From positions 310,001-374,000 of the forward strand of contig NZ_CP084752.1 in assembly GCF_020535545.1 (NCBI RefSeq): a stretch of 64,000 nt of DNA, read 5' to 3'. Shown in pieces: positions 44,838 through 54,097 of this stretch. Every line of letters begins with the position of its first letter. The first letter of the stretch is position 1. The notes below the pieces were generated by a model. The model had not been told where the DNA came from. It did not search any database and saw nothing but the letters and a program-made list of their open reading frames with translations. A program made the position numbers and the translations under genes. This DNA comes from Roseateles sp. XES5. GTDB lineage: Bacteria; Pseudomonadota; Alphaproteobacteria; Rhizobiales; Rhizobiaceae.

Positions 44838-45698
44838 ATGAACTATCGCCACATCTACCATGCCGGCAATTTCGCCGATGTGCTGAAACATGCCGTGCTC
44901 GCGCGCCTCGTGCTCTACATGCAGGCCAAGGACAAGGCCTTCCGCGTGCTCGACACCCATGCCGGCATCGGCCTCTACGACCTCTCCAGCGAGGAGGCGC
45001 AGAAGACCGGCGAATGGCGCGACGGCATCGGCCGCCTGCTCGACGGCGACCTGCCGGCCGACATCGCCGAGATTCTCGCGCCCTATCTTTCGGTTCTTCG
45101 CGAATTGAATCCGCAAGGCGGCGTAACCCATTATCCCGGCTCGCCGAAACTCGCCCGCATGCTCTTCCGCCCGCAGGACCGGCTCTCGGCCATGGAGCTG
45201 CACCCGGACGACTACGAGACGCTGCACCGTCTCTTCGACGGCGACTTCCAGAGCCGCATCACCAGGCTCGACGGCTGGCTGTCGCTCGGCGCGCATCTGC
45301 CGCCGAAGGAAAAGCGCGGCATCGTGCTGGTCGATCCGCCCTTCGAGATCGAGGGCGAATACGAGCGGCTGGTCGACGGGCTGGAAAAGGCCGTGCGCCG
45401 CTTTGCCGGCGGGGTCTATTGCCTGTGGTATCCGCTGAAGAAGAACGCCCCCATCCCCGCCTTCCACAAGGCGCTGAAGGAGACGGGCATTCCCAAGATG
45501 CTCTGCGCCGAACTCACGGTGAAGAGCGACCGCGAGACGACGGGCCTGACCGGCACCGGCCTCATCGTCGTCAACCCGCCCTATACGCTGAAGGGCGAGC
45601 TCGACGTGCTGCTGCCCTTCCTCAAGACGAAGCTGGCGCAGGACCGCTTCGCCTCGGCGCGCGCCTTCTGGCTTGCCGGAGAAACGAAGACCTCTTGA
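44838..45698 (+). CDS. rlmJ: 23S rRNA (adenine-N6)-methyltransferase RlmJ
   Basis: Methylates A2030 of 23S rRNA. It starts MNYRHIYHAGNFADVLKHAV, the family signature, has VLDTHAGIGLYDLSS (SAM site), AMELHPDDY, and the catalytic GIVLVDPPFEIEGEYERLV (DPPF). The length of 286 is normal. The very long open frames antisense to and spanning this gene and its neighbour are not real. Confidence 0.95.
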   Translation: MNYRHIYHAGNFADVLKHAVLARLVLYMQAKDKAFRVLDTHAGIGLYDLSSEEAQKTGEWRDGIGRLLDGDLPADIAEILAPYLSVLRELNPQGGVTHYPGSPKLARMLFRPQDRLSAMELHPDDYETLHRLFDGDFQSRITRLDGWLSLGAHLPPKEKRGIVLVDPPFEIEGEYERLVDGLEKAVRRFAGGVYCLWYPLKKNAPIPAFHKALKETGIPKMLCAELTVKSDRETTGLTGTGLIVVNPPYTLKGELDVLLPFLKTKLAQDRFASARAFWLAGETKTS

Positions 45699-45772
45699 CC
45701 TTTGCGGTCTGGCGGCAACAATCGCGCGCCGAACCGGGAGCCCTTCATGACGTCTTTTCCTGCGGCCGGACG

Positions 45773-46561
45773 ATGATCCGCCGGCCCGCCCCACCCCTCG
45801 CCCGCGCCGGCTGGCTGCTTCTTGCAGGCCTCGTGACGCTTGCCGGCTGCGGCGAGGACAAACCCGCCGAAAAGCCGCAGGCGAAAACCGAGCAGAAGAG
45901 CGGGCAGAAGACCGAGACGCGCCGCACCGCGCCGGAAACCCGCGACACCGTTCCGCGCGACACCGTTCCGCGTGGCCCCGTTCCGCGCGGCAAGGGCTTC
46001 GATTTCTACGTGCTGTCGCTCTCCTGGTCGCCGACCTGGTGCGCCGCGAACGATACCGGCGGCAAGACGCAGCAATGCCGGCGCGGCGAGAACAACGGCT
46101 TCATCGTGCATGGCCTGTGGCCGCAGAACGAGCGCGGCTATCCGGAATATTGCGCGACGCGCGAGCCGGACCGCGTGCCCGACGGTCTCGGCCGCACGAT
46201 CCTCGACATCATCCCCTCCATGGGCCTGATCGGCCACCAGTGGCGCAAACACGGCAGTTGCTCGGGCCTTGGCCAGAAGGACTATTTCACCGTGGTGCGC
46301 GCCGCCTACGAGCGCATCGCGATCCCCGCGGCGCTCGAGGCGCAGCGCGGCGCCGCGCGCCTCACGCCCGATGCGGTGGAACAGGCCTTCATCGCCGCCA
46401 ATCCCGGCCTTCGCCGTGACGGCATGGCCGTCACCTGCGAGGACGGGCGGCTGGAGGAGGTGCGCGTCTGCCTGAATGCCGACCTCAGCTTCCGCGCCTG
46501 CCCGGCGGTCGACCGCGCCGCCTGCCGCATCAAGTCCATCGAACAATTGCCCATCCGCTGA
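45773..46561 (+). CDS. Ribonuclease T2-family lipoprotein (262 aa)
   Basis: An extracytoplasmic ribonuclease. A signal peptide with lipobox VTLAGCGED suggests anchoring in a membrane. It is followed by a Lys/Pro-rich linker with imperfect TVPRD/PVPRG repeats (residues about 50-72) and the T2 domain. CAS1 is FIVHGLWPQ (His113) and CAS2 is IGHQWRKHGSC (His155, His160). The Glu usually following the first CAS2 His is Gln156 here. Paired Cys for disulphides are present. No inhibitor gene is seen next to it. Confidence 0.9.
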   Translation: MIRRPAPPLARAGWLLLAGLVTLAGCGEDKPAEKPQAKTEQKSGQKTETRRTAPETRDTVPRDTVPRGPVPRGKGFDFYVLSLSWSPTWCAANDTGGKTQQCRRGENNGFIVHGLWPQNERGYPEYCATREPDRVPDGLGRTILDIIPSMGLIGHQWRKHGSCSGLGQKDYFTVVRAAYERIAIPAALEAQRGAARLTPDAVEQAFIAANPGLRRDGMAVTCEDGRLEEVRVCLNADLSFRACPAVDRAACRIKSIEQLPIR

Positions 46562-46575
46562 ACAGGACCATTGCC

Positions 46576-47166
46576 ATGAAGATCTTCTATTCCGACGCCT
46601 CGCCCTATTCCACCAAGGTGCGCATGGCCGCGCATTATGCCGGCCTTGCCGCCGAGGCGGTCGCGGTCGACACCAATGCCGATCCGGCCGAACTCCTCGC
46701 GGCCAATCCGCTCGGCAAGATCCCGACGCTCGTGACGGACGACGGCCTTGCCGTCTTCGACAGCCGCGCGATCATGACCTATATCGACCGCCAGACGCGC
46801 GGCGCGCTCTATCCGCGCAACGCCGCCAAGCGCACGGAAACGGACATTCTCGAAGCCACCGCCGACGGCATCTGCGACAGCCTGCTCGCCATCGTCTACG
46901 AGCGCCGCCTGCGGCCGGAGGAAAAGATCCACCAGCCCTGGATCGACCGTCAGTGGCAGAAGGTGGAGCGGGCGCTCGACCATCTGGAAGCCAACATGCC
47001 GCGCCTCGGCAAGAAGCCGAATGCCGGCCATTTCGCGCTGGCCGCCATGCTGCGCTACATCGAGCTGCGTTTTGCCGGCAAGTGGCAGCGCGGCCGGCCG
47101 AAGCTGAAGCGCTACCTCGCCCGTTTCGAGGCCGTCTTCCCCGACTACGCCCAGTTCAAGAACTGA
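46576..47166 (+). CDS. Glutathione S-transferase family protein (196 aa)
   Basis: An N-terminal thioredoxin-like domain starts MKIFYSDASPYSTKVRMAAH with a Ser/Tyr-rich active-site segment and holds the glutathione-binding LGKIPTLVTDDGLAVFDSRA motif. The C-terminal helical domain (about 85-196) follows. The length of 196 is within the family range. Its ribosome-binding site (ACAGGACC) and the 14-bp gap to the RNase T2 gene suggest one transcript. The substrate is unknown. Confidence 0.9.
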   Translation: MKIFYSDASPYSTKVRMAAHYAGLAAEAVAVDTNADPAELLAANPLGKIPTLVTDDGLAVFDSRAIMTYIDRQTRGALYPRNAAKRTETDILEATADGICDSLLAIVYERRLRPEEKIHQPWIDRQWQKVERALDHLEANMPRLGKKPNAGHFALAAMLRYIELRFAGKWQRGRPKLKRYLARFEAVFPDYAQFKN

Positions 47167-47175
47167 AGAAACGAA

Positions 47176-47202
47176 AAAGGCCGGGCTTTCGCCCGGCCTT
47201 TC
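47176..47202. terminator. Bidirectional terminator
   Basis: AAAGGCCGGGC and GCCCGGCCTTT form a stem with a TTTC loop. It has A/T tracts on both sides, so it can stop the GST transcript and the convergent outer-membrane protein transcript. Confidence 0.9.
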
Positions 47203-47224
47203 CGCATTCCCGAAGCCGTGAGGC

Positions 47225-47866
47225 TTAGAACTTCACGCCCATACCGACGCGGACGCTGTGGTCTGCCGAAGCGCCACGAACCGTGGTGCCGCCGAGGTCG
47301 TAGTTCTTCTTCTGGTAGTCGCTGTAGCGGTATTCGACGCGCGCCGTGATGTTGTTCGTCACGAAGGCTTCTGCACCGACGCCAGCGGTCCAGCCGAGAG
47401 CGTTCTTGTCGTCCTTGTTGCCGGCCGTGTCCTTCATTTCGACATTGGCGGCAGCAAGACCGGCCGTGCCGTAGAGAAGAACGGGGTTCAGGTCGATACC
47501 GACGCGGCCACGGATGGAGCCGTTGACGCCCTGCTTGGTGCTGACGCCGGCGGCCGAGTTGTGCGTGTCGACGCCCGAGTAGTTCAGGTCGGTTTCAGCA
47601 CCGTAGACCATCTGGCCGTTCTGCATGTTGTAACCGCCGTAGAGGCCGCCGCCGAAGCCGTTGCCCTTGGCGCCGCCCATGTCGGAACGCTGGTAGCTGG
47701 CGGTACCGCCGACATAAGCGCCGGCCCAGTTGCCGCTGGCAACCGGCTCGGAATATTCAGCGGCCGGAGCCTGCGGAACTTCGTCGATGGCATCGGCTGC
47801 GTGAGCGGCCTGGAAGGCGACCATGGAAACGGTCGAAGCGATGAGGGTGGCGATGAGTGTACGCAT
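47225..47866 (-). CDS. Omp25/Omp31-type outer-membrane beta-barrel protein (213 aa)
   Basis: A signal peptide (MRTLIATLIASTVSMVAFQA, cleavage after AHA) is followed by an Omp25/RopB-like barrel: NWAGAYVGGTASYQRSD, GGGLYGGYNMQNGQMVYGAE, GVNGSIRGRVGIDLNPVLLY, ITARVEYRYSDYQKKNYDLG and the C-terminal VRVGMGVKF ending in Phe, the usual BAM recognition signal. Start at 47866 follows AAGGAGAA. It is likely an abundant surface protein. The 357 bp upstream (47867-48223) are AT-rich and hold its promoter region but no other gene I can support. Confidence 0.92.
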   Translation of the reverse strand: MRTLIATLIASTVSMVAFQAAHAADAIDEVPQAPAAEYSEPVASGNWAGAYVGGTASYQRSDMGGAKGNGFGGGLYGGYNMQNGQMVYGAETDLNYSGVDTHNSAAGVSTKQGVNGSIRGRVGIDLNPVLLYGTAGLAAANVEMKDTAGNKDDKNALGWTAGVGAEAFVTNNITARVEYRYSDYQKKNYDLGGTTVRGASADHSVRVGMGVKF

Positions 47867-48223
47867 GATATTCTCCTTTACTAAACGACGCCCTCTCTGG
47901 GAGGATTGTCGGGCATCGTCATTCCAATTCAGTCCCGCCCGGTTGAGCGGAAATTGAATAAAGATTGAGGAATTGAAAGAGCCAAAATGTGAAATCTTTG
48001 CGGCAGACCAGCGGCACAAATGGGATGTGACTTTTGAACAACAGGCATTTCATTAACCATGATTTTAGAAACCATCAAAACTGGTAAAATATACTTCAAA
48101 TTACTTTGAAGATGCTCCTGCGGTTAATTTTTCCGCAACCAATTTTCAGGGGGAGTTTAAGCCTGCGCAGAGATGTCTATATCTTTGGCCGGTTAATCAA
48201 AAGAATCGGCAGGACGGACTTTC

Positions 48224-48988
48224 TTGAAGCAGCCTTTGAAAACGGCCCTCGTGACGGGCGGCGCGAAGCGCATCGGCAGGGCCATCGTGGAAGACCTTGC
48301 GGCGGGCGGTTTCGCCGTCGCCATCCATGCGAACGAGTCCCTCGAGGAGGCCGAGGCCCTCGCCCGCGCCCTTGCCGAACGGGGCCTGAAAGCGGCGGCC
48401 GTCGCCGGCGATCTCTCCGACGGGGCGGCGACGGGGCGGCTGATCGCCAGGGCTACGGCCGCCATCGGCCCGCTCGACCTGCTCGTCAACAATGCCTCCC
48501 TCTTCAAGCCCGACACGGTCGAGGCCTTCGACGATGGCCTGTGGGACCGGCATTTCGCGGTGCATGTGAAGGCGCCCTCCATTCTCGCGCGCGATTTCGT
48601 GCGGCAATTGCCGGAGGGCGTCGCCGGCTCCATCGTCAACATCATCGACCAGCGCGTCTGGAATCCGACGCCGCGCTACTATTCCTACACGCTCTCCAAG
48701 TCGGCGCTGTGGATGGCGACACGCACCATGGCGCAGAGCTTTGCGCCGCGCGTGCGCGTCAACGCCATCGGCCCCGGCCCGTCCCTTCCCAACGAGCGGC
48801 AGGACGATGCGGCCTTCGCGGCGCAGGTGGCGGGGCTGATCCTGCGCCGTGGCCCCGATCTTGCCGAATTCGGCCGCACAGTTCGCTTTTTGTTCGACAC
48901 GCCGTCCATAACGGGGCAAATGATAGCGCTCGACGGCGGGCAGCATCTCGCCTGGGAAACCCCCGATGTCGCGGAGATCGCGGAATGA
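48224..48988 (+). CDS. SDR-family oxidoreductase (254 aa)
   Basis: A short-chain dehydrogenase/reductase with a Rossmann fold: [20 protein letters not shown] (dinucleotide site), [11 protein letters not shown], and the catalytic [20 protein letters not shown] (Tyr-x3-Lys). It resembles the FolM/pteridine reductase branch, which fits NADPH use, but this is not certain. The start appears to be TTG at 48224 (first residues [10 protein letters not shown]). It overlaps uvrC by ATGA, a conserved rhizobial arrangement. Confidence 0.88.
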   Translation: MKQPLKTALVTGGAKRIGRAIVEDLAAGGFAVAIHANESLEEAEALARALAERGLKAAAVAGDLSDGAATGRLIARATAAIGPLDLLVNNASLFKPDTVEAFDDGLWDRHFAVHVKAPSILARDFVRQLPEGVAGSIVNIIDQRVWNPTPRYYSYTLSKSALWMATRTMAQSFAPRVRVNAIGPGPSLPNERQDDAAFAAQVAGLILRRGPDLAEFGRTVRFLFDTPSITGQMIALDGGQHLAWETPDVAEIAE

Positions 48989-51018
48989 ACGGCCGGAAGG
49001 TGGAGGATGGCGGCATCCTCTATGACGAGAACGAGGCGGACGAAGAGGACGAGCTTGTCGAAAGCCCGGCCGCCAGCCCCATCGCGGCCGACATGGACTG
49101 GAACGAGGGCGGCGACGTTCCCGAGGGCCTGATCGGCGCGGAGCTGATCCAGGTCTTCGTCAAGCGCCTGCCCAACAGCCCCGGCGTCTACCGCATGTTC
49201 AACGCCGACGGCGACGTGCTCTATGTCGGCAAGGCGCGCAGCCTCAAGAAGCGCGTGACGAACTATGCGCAAGGGCGCGGCCATTCCAACCGCATCACCC
49301 AGATGATTCGCCAGACGGCGAACATGGAATTCGTGACGACGCGCACGGAGACCGAGGCGCTGCTGCTGGAAGCCAACCTCATCAAGCGCCTGCGCCCGCG
49401 CTTCAACGTGCTGCTGCGCGACGACAAGTCGTTTCCCTATATTCTCGTCACCGGCGACACCCGCGCCCCGGCGATCTTCAAGCATCGCGGCGCGCGCAGC
49501 CGCAAGGGCGACTATTTCGGCCCCTTCGCCTCGGCCGGCGCGGTCGGGCGCACCATCAATTCGCTGCAGCGCGCCTTCCTGCTGCGCACCTGCACCGACA
49601 GCGTCTTCGAGACGCGCACCCGGCCCTGCCTGCTCTACCAGATCAAGCGCTGTTCCGGCCCCTGCACCCACGAGATCCGCGACGCGGATTATGCCGAGCT
49701 GGTGCAGGAGGCGAAGGACTTCCTCTCCGGCAAGAGCCAGAAGGTGAAGGCGCATATGGCCGAGGCCATGAACGCCGCCGCCGAGGACCTCGATTTCGAG
49801 CGCGCCGCCGTCTACCGCGACCGGCTGGCCGCGCTCTCCCACGTCCAGAGCCATCAGGGCATCAACCCGGCCGGGGTGGAAGAGGCCGACGTCTTCGCCA
49901 TCCACCACGAGGGCGGCGTCTCCTGCATCCAGGTCTTCTTCTTCCGCACGGGGCAGAACTGGGGCAACCGCGCCTATTTCCCCAAGGCCGACCCGCAGCT
50001 GACCGGCGCGGAGGTGCTGAACGCCTTCCTCGCCCAGTTCTACGACGACAAGCCCTGTCCGCGGCAGATCCTGCTTTCCGAGCCGGTCGAGGAGATCGAC
50101 CTGCTGTCGCAGGCGCTTTCCGAGCGGTCCAACTACAAGGTGACGATCTCGGTGCCGCAGCGCGGCGAGAAGAAGGACCTCGTCGACCATGTGGTGGCCA
50201 ACGCCCGCGAGGCGCATGGCCGCAAGCTGGCGGAGACGGCCTCGCAGTCGCGCCTGCTGGAAGGTTTCGCCGCCACCTTCAAGCTGCCCACCACGCCGCG
50301 CCGCATCGAGATCTACGACAACTCGCATATCATGGGCACCAATGCCGTCGGCGGCATGGTGGTGGCGGGGCCGGAAGGCTTCGTGAAGGGCCAGTACCGC
50401 AAGTTCAACATCAAATCGACCGACATCACGCCCGGCGACGACTTCGGCATGATGAAGGAAGTGATGACCCGGCGCTTCTCCCGCCTCATCAAGGAAGAGG
50501 GCCTGCCGGACCGCAGCGCCGACCAGAACGCCGAGGCGGCGGACCTGCCCTTCCCCGCCTGGCCCGACGTCATCCTCATCGACGGCGGCCAGGGCCAGAT
50601 GACGGCGGTGCGCGCCATCCTGGAAGATCTCGGCATCACCGACCAGGTCGTCGCCATCGGCGTCGCCAAGGGCGCCGACCGCGAGGCCGGGCGCGAGCGC
50701 TTCTTCATGAAGGGCATCGCCGACTTCTCGCTGCCGCCGCGCGATCCCGTGCTCTATTTCGTGCAGCGCCTGCGCGACGAGGCGCACCGCTTCGCCATCG
50801 GCTCGCACCGGGCGCGGCGCAAGAAGGAGCTGGTCAAGAACCCGCTGGACGAGATCGCCGGCATCGGCCCGACGCGCAAGCGCGCGCTGCTGCAGCACTT
50901 CGGCACGGCGAAGGCCGTCTCGCGCGCCGCCATGGCCGACCTGATGGCCGTCGACGGCATTTCCGAAAGCGTCGCCCGCCTGGTCTACAACCATTTCCAC
51001 GACGACGCGGCTGGATAG
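48985..51018 (+). CDS. uvrC: UvrABC excinuclease subunit C
   Basis: Makes both incisions in nucleotide excision repair. An acidic N-terminal extension of about 50 residues is followed by the GIY-YIG nuclease ([20 protein letters not shown] and KARSLKKRV), the UVR motif ([20 protein letters not shown]), the RNase H-like nuclease ([31 protein letters not shown]) and C-terminal helix-hairpin-helix repeats ([20 protein letters not shown]). Length 677. Start at the ATGA overlap with the SDR gene. Confidence 0.97.
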   Translation: MNGRKVEDGGILYDENEADEEDELVESPAASPIAADMDWNEGGDVPEGLIGAELIQVFVKRLPNSPGVYRMFNADGDVLYVGKARSLKKRVTNYAQGRGHSNRITQMIRQTANMEFVTTRTETEALLLEANLIKRLRPRFNVLLRDDKSFPYILVTGDTRAPAIFKHRGARSRKGDYFGPFASAGAVGRTINSLQRAFLLRTCTDSVFETRTRPCLLYQIKRCSGPCTHEIRDADYAELVQEAKDFLSGKSQKVKAHMAEAMNAAAEDLDFERAAVYRDRLAALSHVQSHQGINPAGVEEADVFAIHHEGGVSCIQVFFFRTGQNWGNRAYFPKADPQLTGAEVLNAFLAQFYDDKPCPRQILLSEPVEEIDLLSQALSERSNYKVTISVPQRGEKKDLVDHVVANAREAHGRKLAETASQSRLLEGFAATFKLPTTPRRIEIYDNSHIMGTNAVGGMVVAGPEGFVKGQYRKFNIKSTDITPGDDFGMMKEVMTRRFSRLIKEEGLPDRSADQNAEAADLPFPAWPDVILIDGGQGQMTAVRAILEDLGITDQVVAIGVAKGADREAGRERFFMKGIADFSLPPRDPVLYFVQRLRDEAHRFAIGSHRARRKKELVKNPLDEIAGIGPTRKRALLQHFGTAKAVSRAAMADLMAVDGISESVARLVYNHFHDDAAG

Positions 51019-51220
51019 GGATGGCGGATACGGCGTCGCGGCGGGCGTGTTTTCCCGGCGAAAGTCCCTGTCAAAACCGGCTTTCTTGACCGGAAACAGC
51101 CCGCGGCAGACTTATTGTGCGGCCCCTCCGTAAATTCGCCAAGAATTGCCGGAAACAAAGGTTGACGGCACAGTCACAAACACCTCATCTAGCCGCAAGA
51201 CAGTCGAGACTGAAGATTCC

Positions 51221-51805
51221 ATGGCCTCCCGCGCATATAGTATTCCGAACCTCCTCACCTACGCCCGCATCGTGGCCGTTCCGCTGATCGTGCTCTGCTT
51301 CTTCGTCGAAGGGCGGCTGCAATCGTCGGACTTCGCACGCTGGACGGCCGTCGGCCTCTTCGCCGCCGCCTCGATCACCGATTACCTCGACGGCTATCTC
51401 GCGCGCATCTGGAACCAGACGTCGAATATCGGCCGCATGCTGGACCCGATCGCCGACAAGCTGCTGGTCGCCTCGGTGCTGCTGCTGGTCGCCGCCGACG
51501 GCACCATCGCCGGCTGGACCATCTGGGCCGCCATCATCATCCTGTGCCGCGAGATTCTCGTCTCGGGCCTGCGCGAATATCTCGCCGTCCTCAAGGTTTC
51601 GGTGCCGGTGACGCGCATCGCCAAGTGGAAGACGACGATCCAGATGCTGGCCATCGGCTTCCTTCTGGCCGGCCCGGCCGGCGAAACGGTGCTGCCCTAC
51701 ACGACCGAGATCGGCATCGCGCTGCTCTGGGCCGCCGCGCTCATCACCATGTATACGGGCTACGACTATTTCCGCGCCGGCCTGAAGCACATCGTGGACG
51801 AATAG
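51221..51805 (+). CDS. pgsA: CDP-diacylglycerol-glycerol-3-phosphate 3-phosphatidyltransferase
   Basis: An inner-membrane enzyme that commits CDP-diacylglycerol to phosphatidylglycerol. The CDP-alcohol transferase motif is DYLDGYLARIWNQTSNIGRM followed by LDPIADK (DGxxAR-x8-G-x3-D-x3-D). About six helices, 194 residues. Start MASRAYSIPN is chosen as typical; an in-frame ATG 25 codons upstream is unlikely. It is followed 1 bp later by moaD. Confidence 0.96.
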   Translation: MASRAYSIPNLLTYARIVAVPLIVLCFFVEGRLQSSDFARWTAVGLFAAASITDYLDGYLARIWNQTSNIGRMLDPIADKLLVASVLLLVAADGTIAGWTIWAAIIILCREILVSGLREYLAVLKVSVPVTRIAKWKTTIQMLAIGFLLAGPAGETVLPYTTEIGIALLWAAALITMYTGYDYFRAGLKHIVDE

Positions 51806-51806
51806 C

Positions 51807-52061
51807 ATGACGAAGCTCGTCTACTTCGCCTGGGTGCGCGAGCGGATCGGCAAGGGCGAGGAGGACCTGGACCTCCCCGCCTCCGTCAAGACCGGCGGCG
51901 ACCTTCTGCGCCACCTCAAGACGCTGGGCGACGACTATGCCCATGCGCTGGAGCACGAGAAGGTCATCCGCATCGCGATCAACCAGGAACATGTCGAGCA
52001 TGACGAGCCCATCGCCGGCGCCCGCGAGATCGCCCTCTTCCCGCCGATGACGGGGGGCTGA
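51807..52061 (+). CDS. moaD: Molybdopterin synthase small subunit
   Basis: A ubiquitin-like sulphur carrier whose C-terminal Gly-Gly (LFPPMTGG) receives sulphur as a thiocarboxylate and delivers it to precursor Z. It starts MTKLVYFAWVRERIGKGEED, 84 residues. It lies between pgsA and moaE with spacings of 1 and 4 bp, so the three are one operon. Confidence 0.95.
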   Translation: MTKLVYFAWVRERIGKGEEDLDLPASVKTGGDLLRHLKTLGDDYAHALEHEKVIRIAINQEHVEHDEPIAGAREIALFPPMTGG

Positions 52062-52065
52062 GGCC

Positions 52066-52539
52066 ATGACCGGCGGCGCCGCGGCACCGGTCGTCGTCCG
52101 CGTCCAGCACGCGGATTTCGACGTCGCAGCCGAAACCGCGCGCCTGACGACAGGCCCTGCCGCCGCCGGCGCCATCGTCGCCTTCACCGGCCTTTGCCGC
52201 GACGAGGGCGGCAGGCTCTCCGCCCTGGAACTGGAACACTATCCCGGCATGGCGGAAGCGGAGATCTCCCGCATCTGCCGGGAAGCGATGGACCGCTTCT
52301 CCCTGCTCGGCCTCACCGCCATCCACCGCGTCGGCAAGATCGCGCCGGGCGAAAACATCGTGCTGGTCATCGCCGCCGCGCCCCACCGCCACGCCGCCTT
52401 CGACGGCGCGTCCTTCGTCATGGATTACCTGAAGACCTCCGCCCCCTTCTGGAAGAAGGAGCATTTCGCCGACGGGCGCACCGGCGGCTGGGTGGATGCC
52501 AAGGAAAGCGACGACCGCGCGCGGGACAAGTGGTCCTAG
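52066..52539 (+). CDS. moaE: Molybdopterin synthase large subunit
   Basis: Catalyses dithiolene formation with MoaD. Family motifs: GAIVAFTGLCRDEGGRLSAL, LELEHYPGMAEAEISRI, IHRVGKIAPGENIVLVI and the catalytic-lysine region TSAPFWKKEHF. Length 157. Together with moaD it supplies cofactor that the oxidoreductase at 42612-44726 would need. Confidence 0.96.
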   Translation: MTGGAAAPVVVRVQHADFDVAAETARLTTGPAAAGAIVAFTGLCRDEGGRLSALELEHYPGMAEAEISRICREAMDRFSLLGLTAIHRVGKIAPGENIVLVIAAAPHRHAAFDGASFVMDYLKTSAPFWKKEHFADGRTGGWVDAKESDDRARDKWS

Positions 52540-52546
52540 GGCACGT

Positions 52547-53443
52547 CTACGGAATCGGCTGCTCGCGGCGAAAGATCACCAGCAGCAGCACCAGCGCGGA
52601 AAAGATCACCAGATCCCGCCAGAGGAAATCGCCATAGGCGCTCCACAGCGTTTCGGCGAGCCCCATGGCCGCGCCGCCGAGCGCCGAGCGCAGCGGCGCC
52701 CCCGCCCCGCCGATGGCGGCGATGAACAGCACCTTCACGCCGAAGACGAGGCCTGAACCGAAATCCATGTTGCCGTAATAGGAAACGGCGAGAATGCCCG
52801 TGAGGCTGGCGACCAGCGCCGCGCCGGCATAGGCGGAGAGATAGACGCCCGCCGCATCGACGCCGCACAGTTCCGCCGCCTGCCGGTCCTCCGACACCGC
52901 GCGCCAGCGCCGGCCCCAGGCGGAACAGGCAAGGAAGAGATAGCCGAAGGCGACGATGGCCGCCATGGCGGCGGTGTTGATCAGTTGCAGCACCGTCAGT
53001 GCGACCGGAAAGGCCGGATCGTTCCAGAAGACCACCGGCGTGCCGAGCAGCGGCGGCAGCCAGAGGCTGCGCGTGTCGGAGGCAAGCCGCGCCGTCTCCA
53101 TCAGCACCAGCACCACGCCGAGCGCGGCCACCACCACCGTATTGTCGGAGGAGAAGGCGAGCGGGCGCATGACATGCCGCCCGATGACGAGCCCCGCGCC
53201 GACGCCATAGAGGAGCCCCGCCACCGCGCCGAAGGCGAGCGCGGCCGGCAACACCAGCCAGAGCCGGCCCCAGCCGAAACCGGCAAACAGCACGAACATC
53301 TGCGCGGCGAAGGCGAAGAGCGCGCCATAGCCGATATCGGCCCTTCGCGTCACCGCGAAGGCGATGGAATAGCCGAAGGCCAGCGCGGCGTAGAGCGCGG
53401 CCACGGGCACGGCATTGGCGATCTGCTGCAGGAAATAGGCCAT
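52547..53443 (-). CDS. Branched-chain amino-acid ABC transporter permease, LivH-like (298 aa)
   Basis: An inner-membrane permease with about eight helices. It shows the LivH pattern: IGYGALFAFAAQMFVLF near the N-terminus, the EAA-like loop (RRWRAVSEDRQAAELCGVDA) and YYGNMDFGSGLVFGVKVLFI followed by AAIGGAGAPLRSALGG. No ATPase, second permease or binding protein is encoded beside it, so it is an orphan or depends on distant partners. Start MAYFLQQIAN is preferred over an upstream ATG. It is divergent from the CGNR regulator and converges on moaE. Confidence 0.85.
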   Translation of the reverse strand: MAYFLQQIANAVPVAALYAALAFGYSIAFAVTRRADIGYGALFAFAAQMFVLFAGFGWGRLWLVLPAALAFGAVAGLLYGVGAGLVIGRHVMRPLAFSSDNTVVVAALGVVLVLMETARLASDTRSLWLPPLLGTPVVFWNDPAFPVALTVLQLINTAAMAAIVAFGYLFLACSAWGRRWRAVSEDRQAAELCGVDAAGVYLSAYAGAALVASLTGILAVSYYGNMDFGSGLVFGVKVLFIAAIGGAGAPLRSALGGAAMGLAETLWSAYGDFLWRDLVIFSALVLLLVIFRREQPIP

Positions 53444-53505
53444 CGCGGTTTCGGTGTCGGACAGTTTCGGTGTTGTGGGGGCGGGTTCGGTGTCGCCGCA
53501 AATTA

Positions 53506-53533
53506 TAACTGGCAAAATTGCTTTTACCAGTTA
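53506..53533. promoter_or_regulatory. Inverted repeat in the permease/CGNR promoter
   Basis: TAACTGG and CCAGTTA are separated by 14 bp, the whole lying 10 bp before the CGNR ATG and 62 bp before the permease start. Exact 7-bp arms in an AT-rich promoter suggest an operator, most simply for the CGNR protein itself. Confidence 0.6.
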
Positions 53534-53542
53534 GAATATCGC

Positions 53543-54097
53543 ATGACCTTTTCCTGGACCCCGCATCGTTTCTCCGGTGGCGCGCTTGCGCTCGACGTCG
53601 CGAACTCCGTCGTGCTGCGCAGCGATCCGGCGCGGCGCATCGACCGCTTCGCCGAGCCGGCGACGATGGATGCCTTTCCCGCCGGCGCGAACCGGCATGG
53701 CGCCGAACGCACCCTCTTCGGGCCGCTCGAGCCGGTGGACGCATCGGCGCGCGCCGGGCTGGTCGCGCTGCGCGAGGCCGTCGACCGGCATTTTCGCGCC
53801 GAGGTGCAGGGGGCCGGAACGCCGGCGCTGCTCGCCGACCTGCTCGAGGCCATAGCAGAGGTGCTGCGCCGCTCCGGCGACCGGCCACAGGCGCTCGACA
53901 CAGCCACCGCCCGCTCCGCCCTGCTGCTGCTGACCCGGCCGGAGCCGGACCGGCTGAAGATCTGCCCCAACTGCCACTGGCTCTTCCTCGACCGCAGCCG
54001 CAACCGCTCGCGCGCCTGGTGCGACATGGCCGTCTGCGGCAACCGGGCGAAGGCCAGCCGCCACTATCGCCGCAACCGCGAGGAGCCCCGGCCATGA
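53543..54097 (+). CDS. CGNR zinc-finger regulator (184 aa)
   Basis: The C-terminal CGNR zinc finger is KICPNCHWLFLDRSRNRSRA then WCDMAVCGNRAKASRHYRR, with Cys pairs and the CGNR signature. The N-terminal 130 residues are the ABATE/DUF1470 region (GGALALDVANSVVLRSDPAR) proposed to sense a ligand. Such proteins are putative stress-related transcription regulators. It is divergent from the LivH-like permease and overlaps the following lipoprotein gene (ATGA). Confidence 0.9.
   Translation: MTFSWTPHRFSGGALALDVANSVVLRSDPARRIDRFAEPATMDAFPAGANRHGAERTLFGPLEPVDASARAGLVALREAVDRHFRAEVQGAGTPALLADLLEAIAEVLRRSGDRPQALDTATARSALLLLTRPEPDRLKICPNCHWLFLDRSRNRSRAWCDMAVCGNRAKASRHYRRNREEPRP

Noticed and set aside
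42612..45794. Open frames of over 1000 codons on both strands across the molybdopterin oxidoreductase and rlmJ
   Set aside because: Only the known domains inside are real; the extensions are antisense read-through with biased composition.
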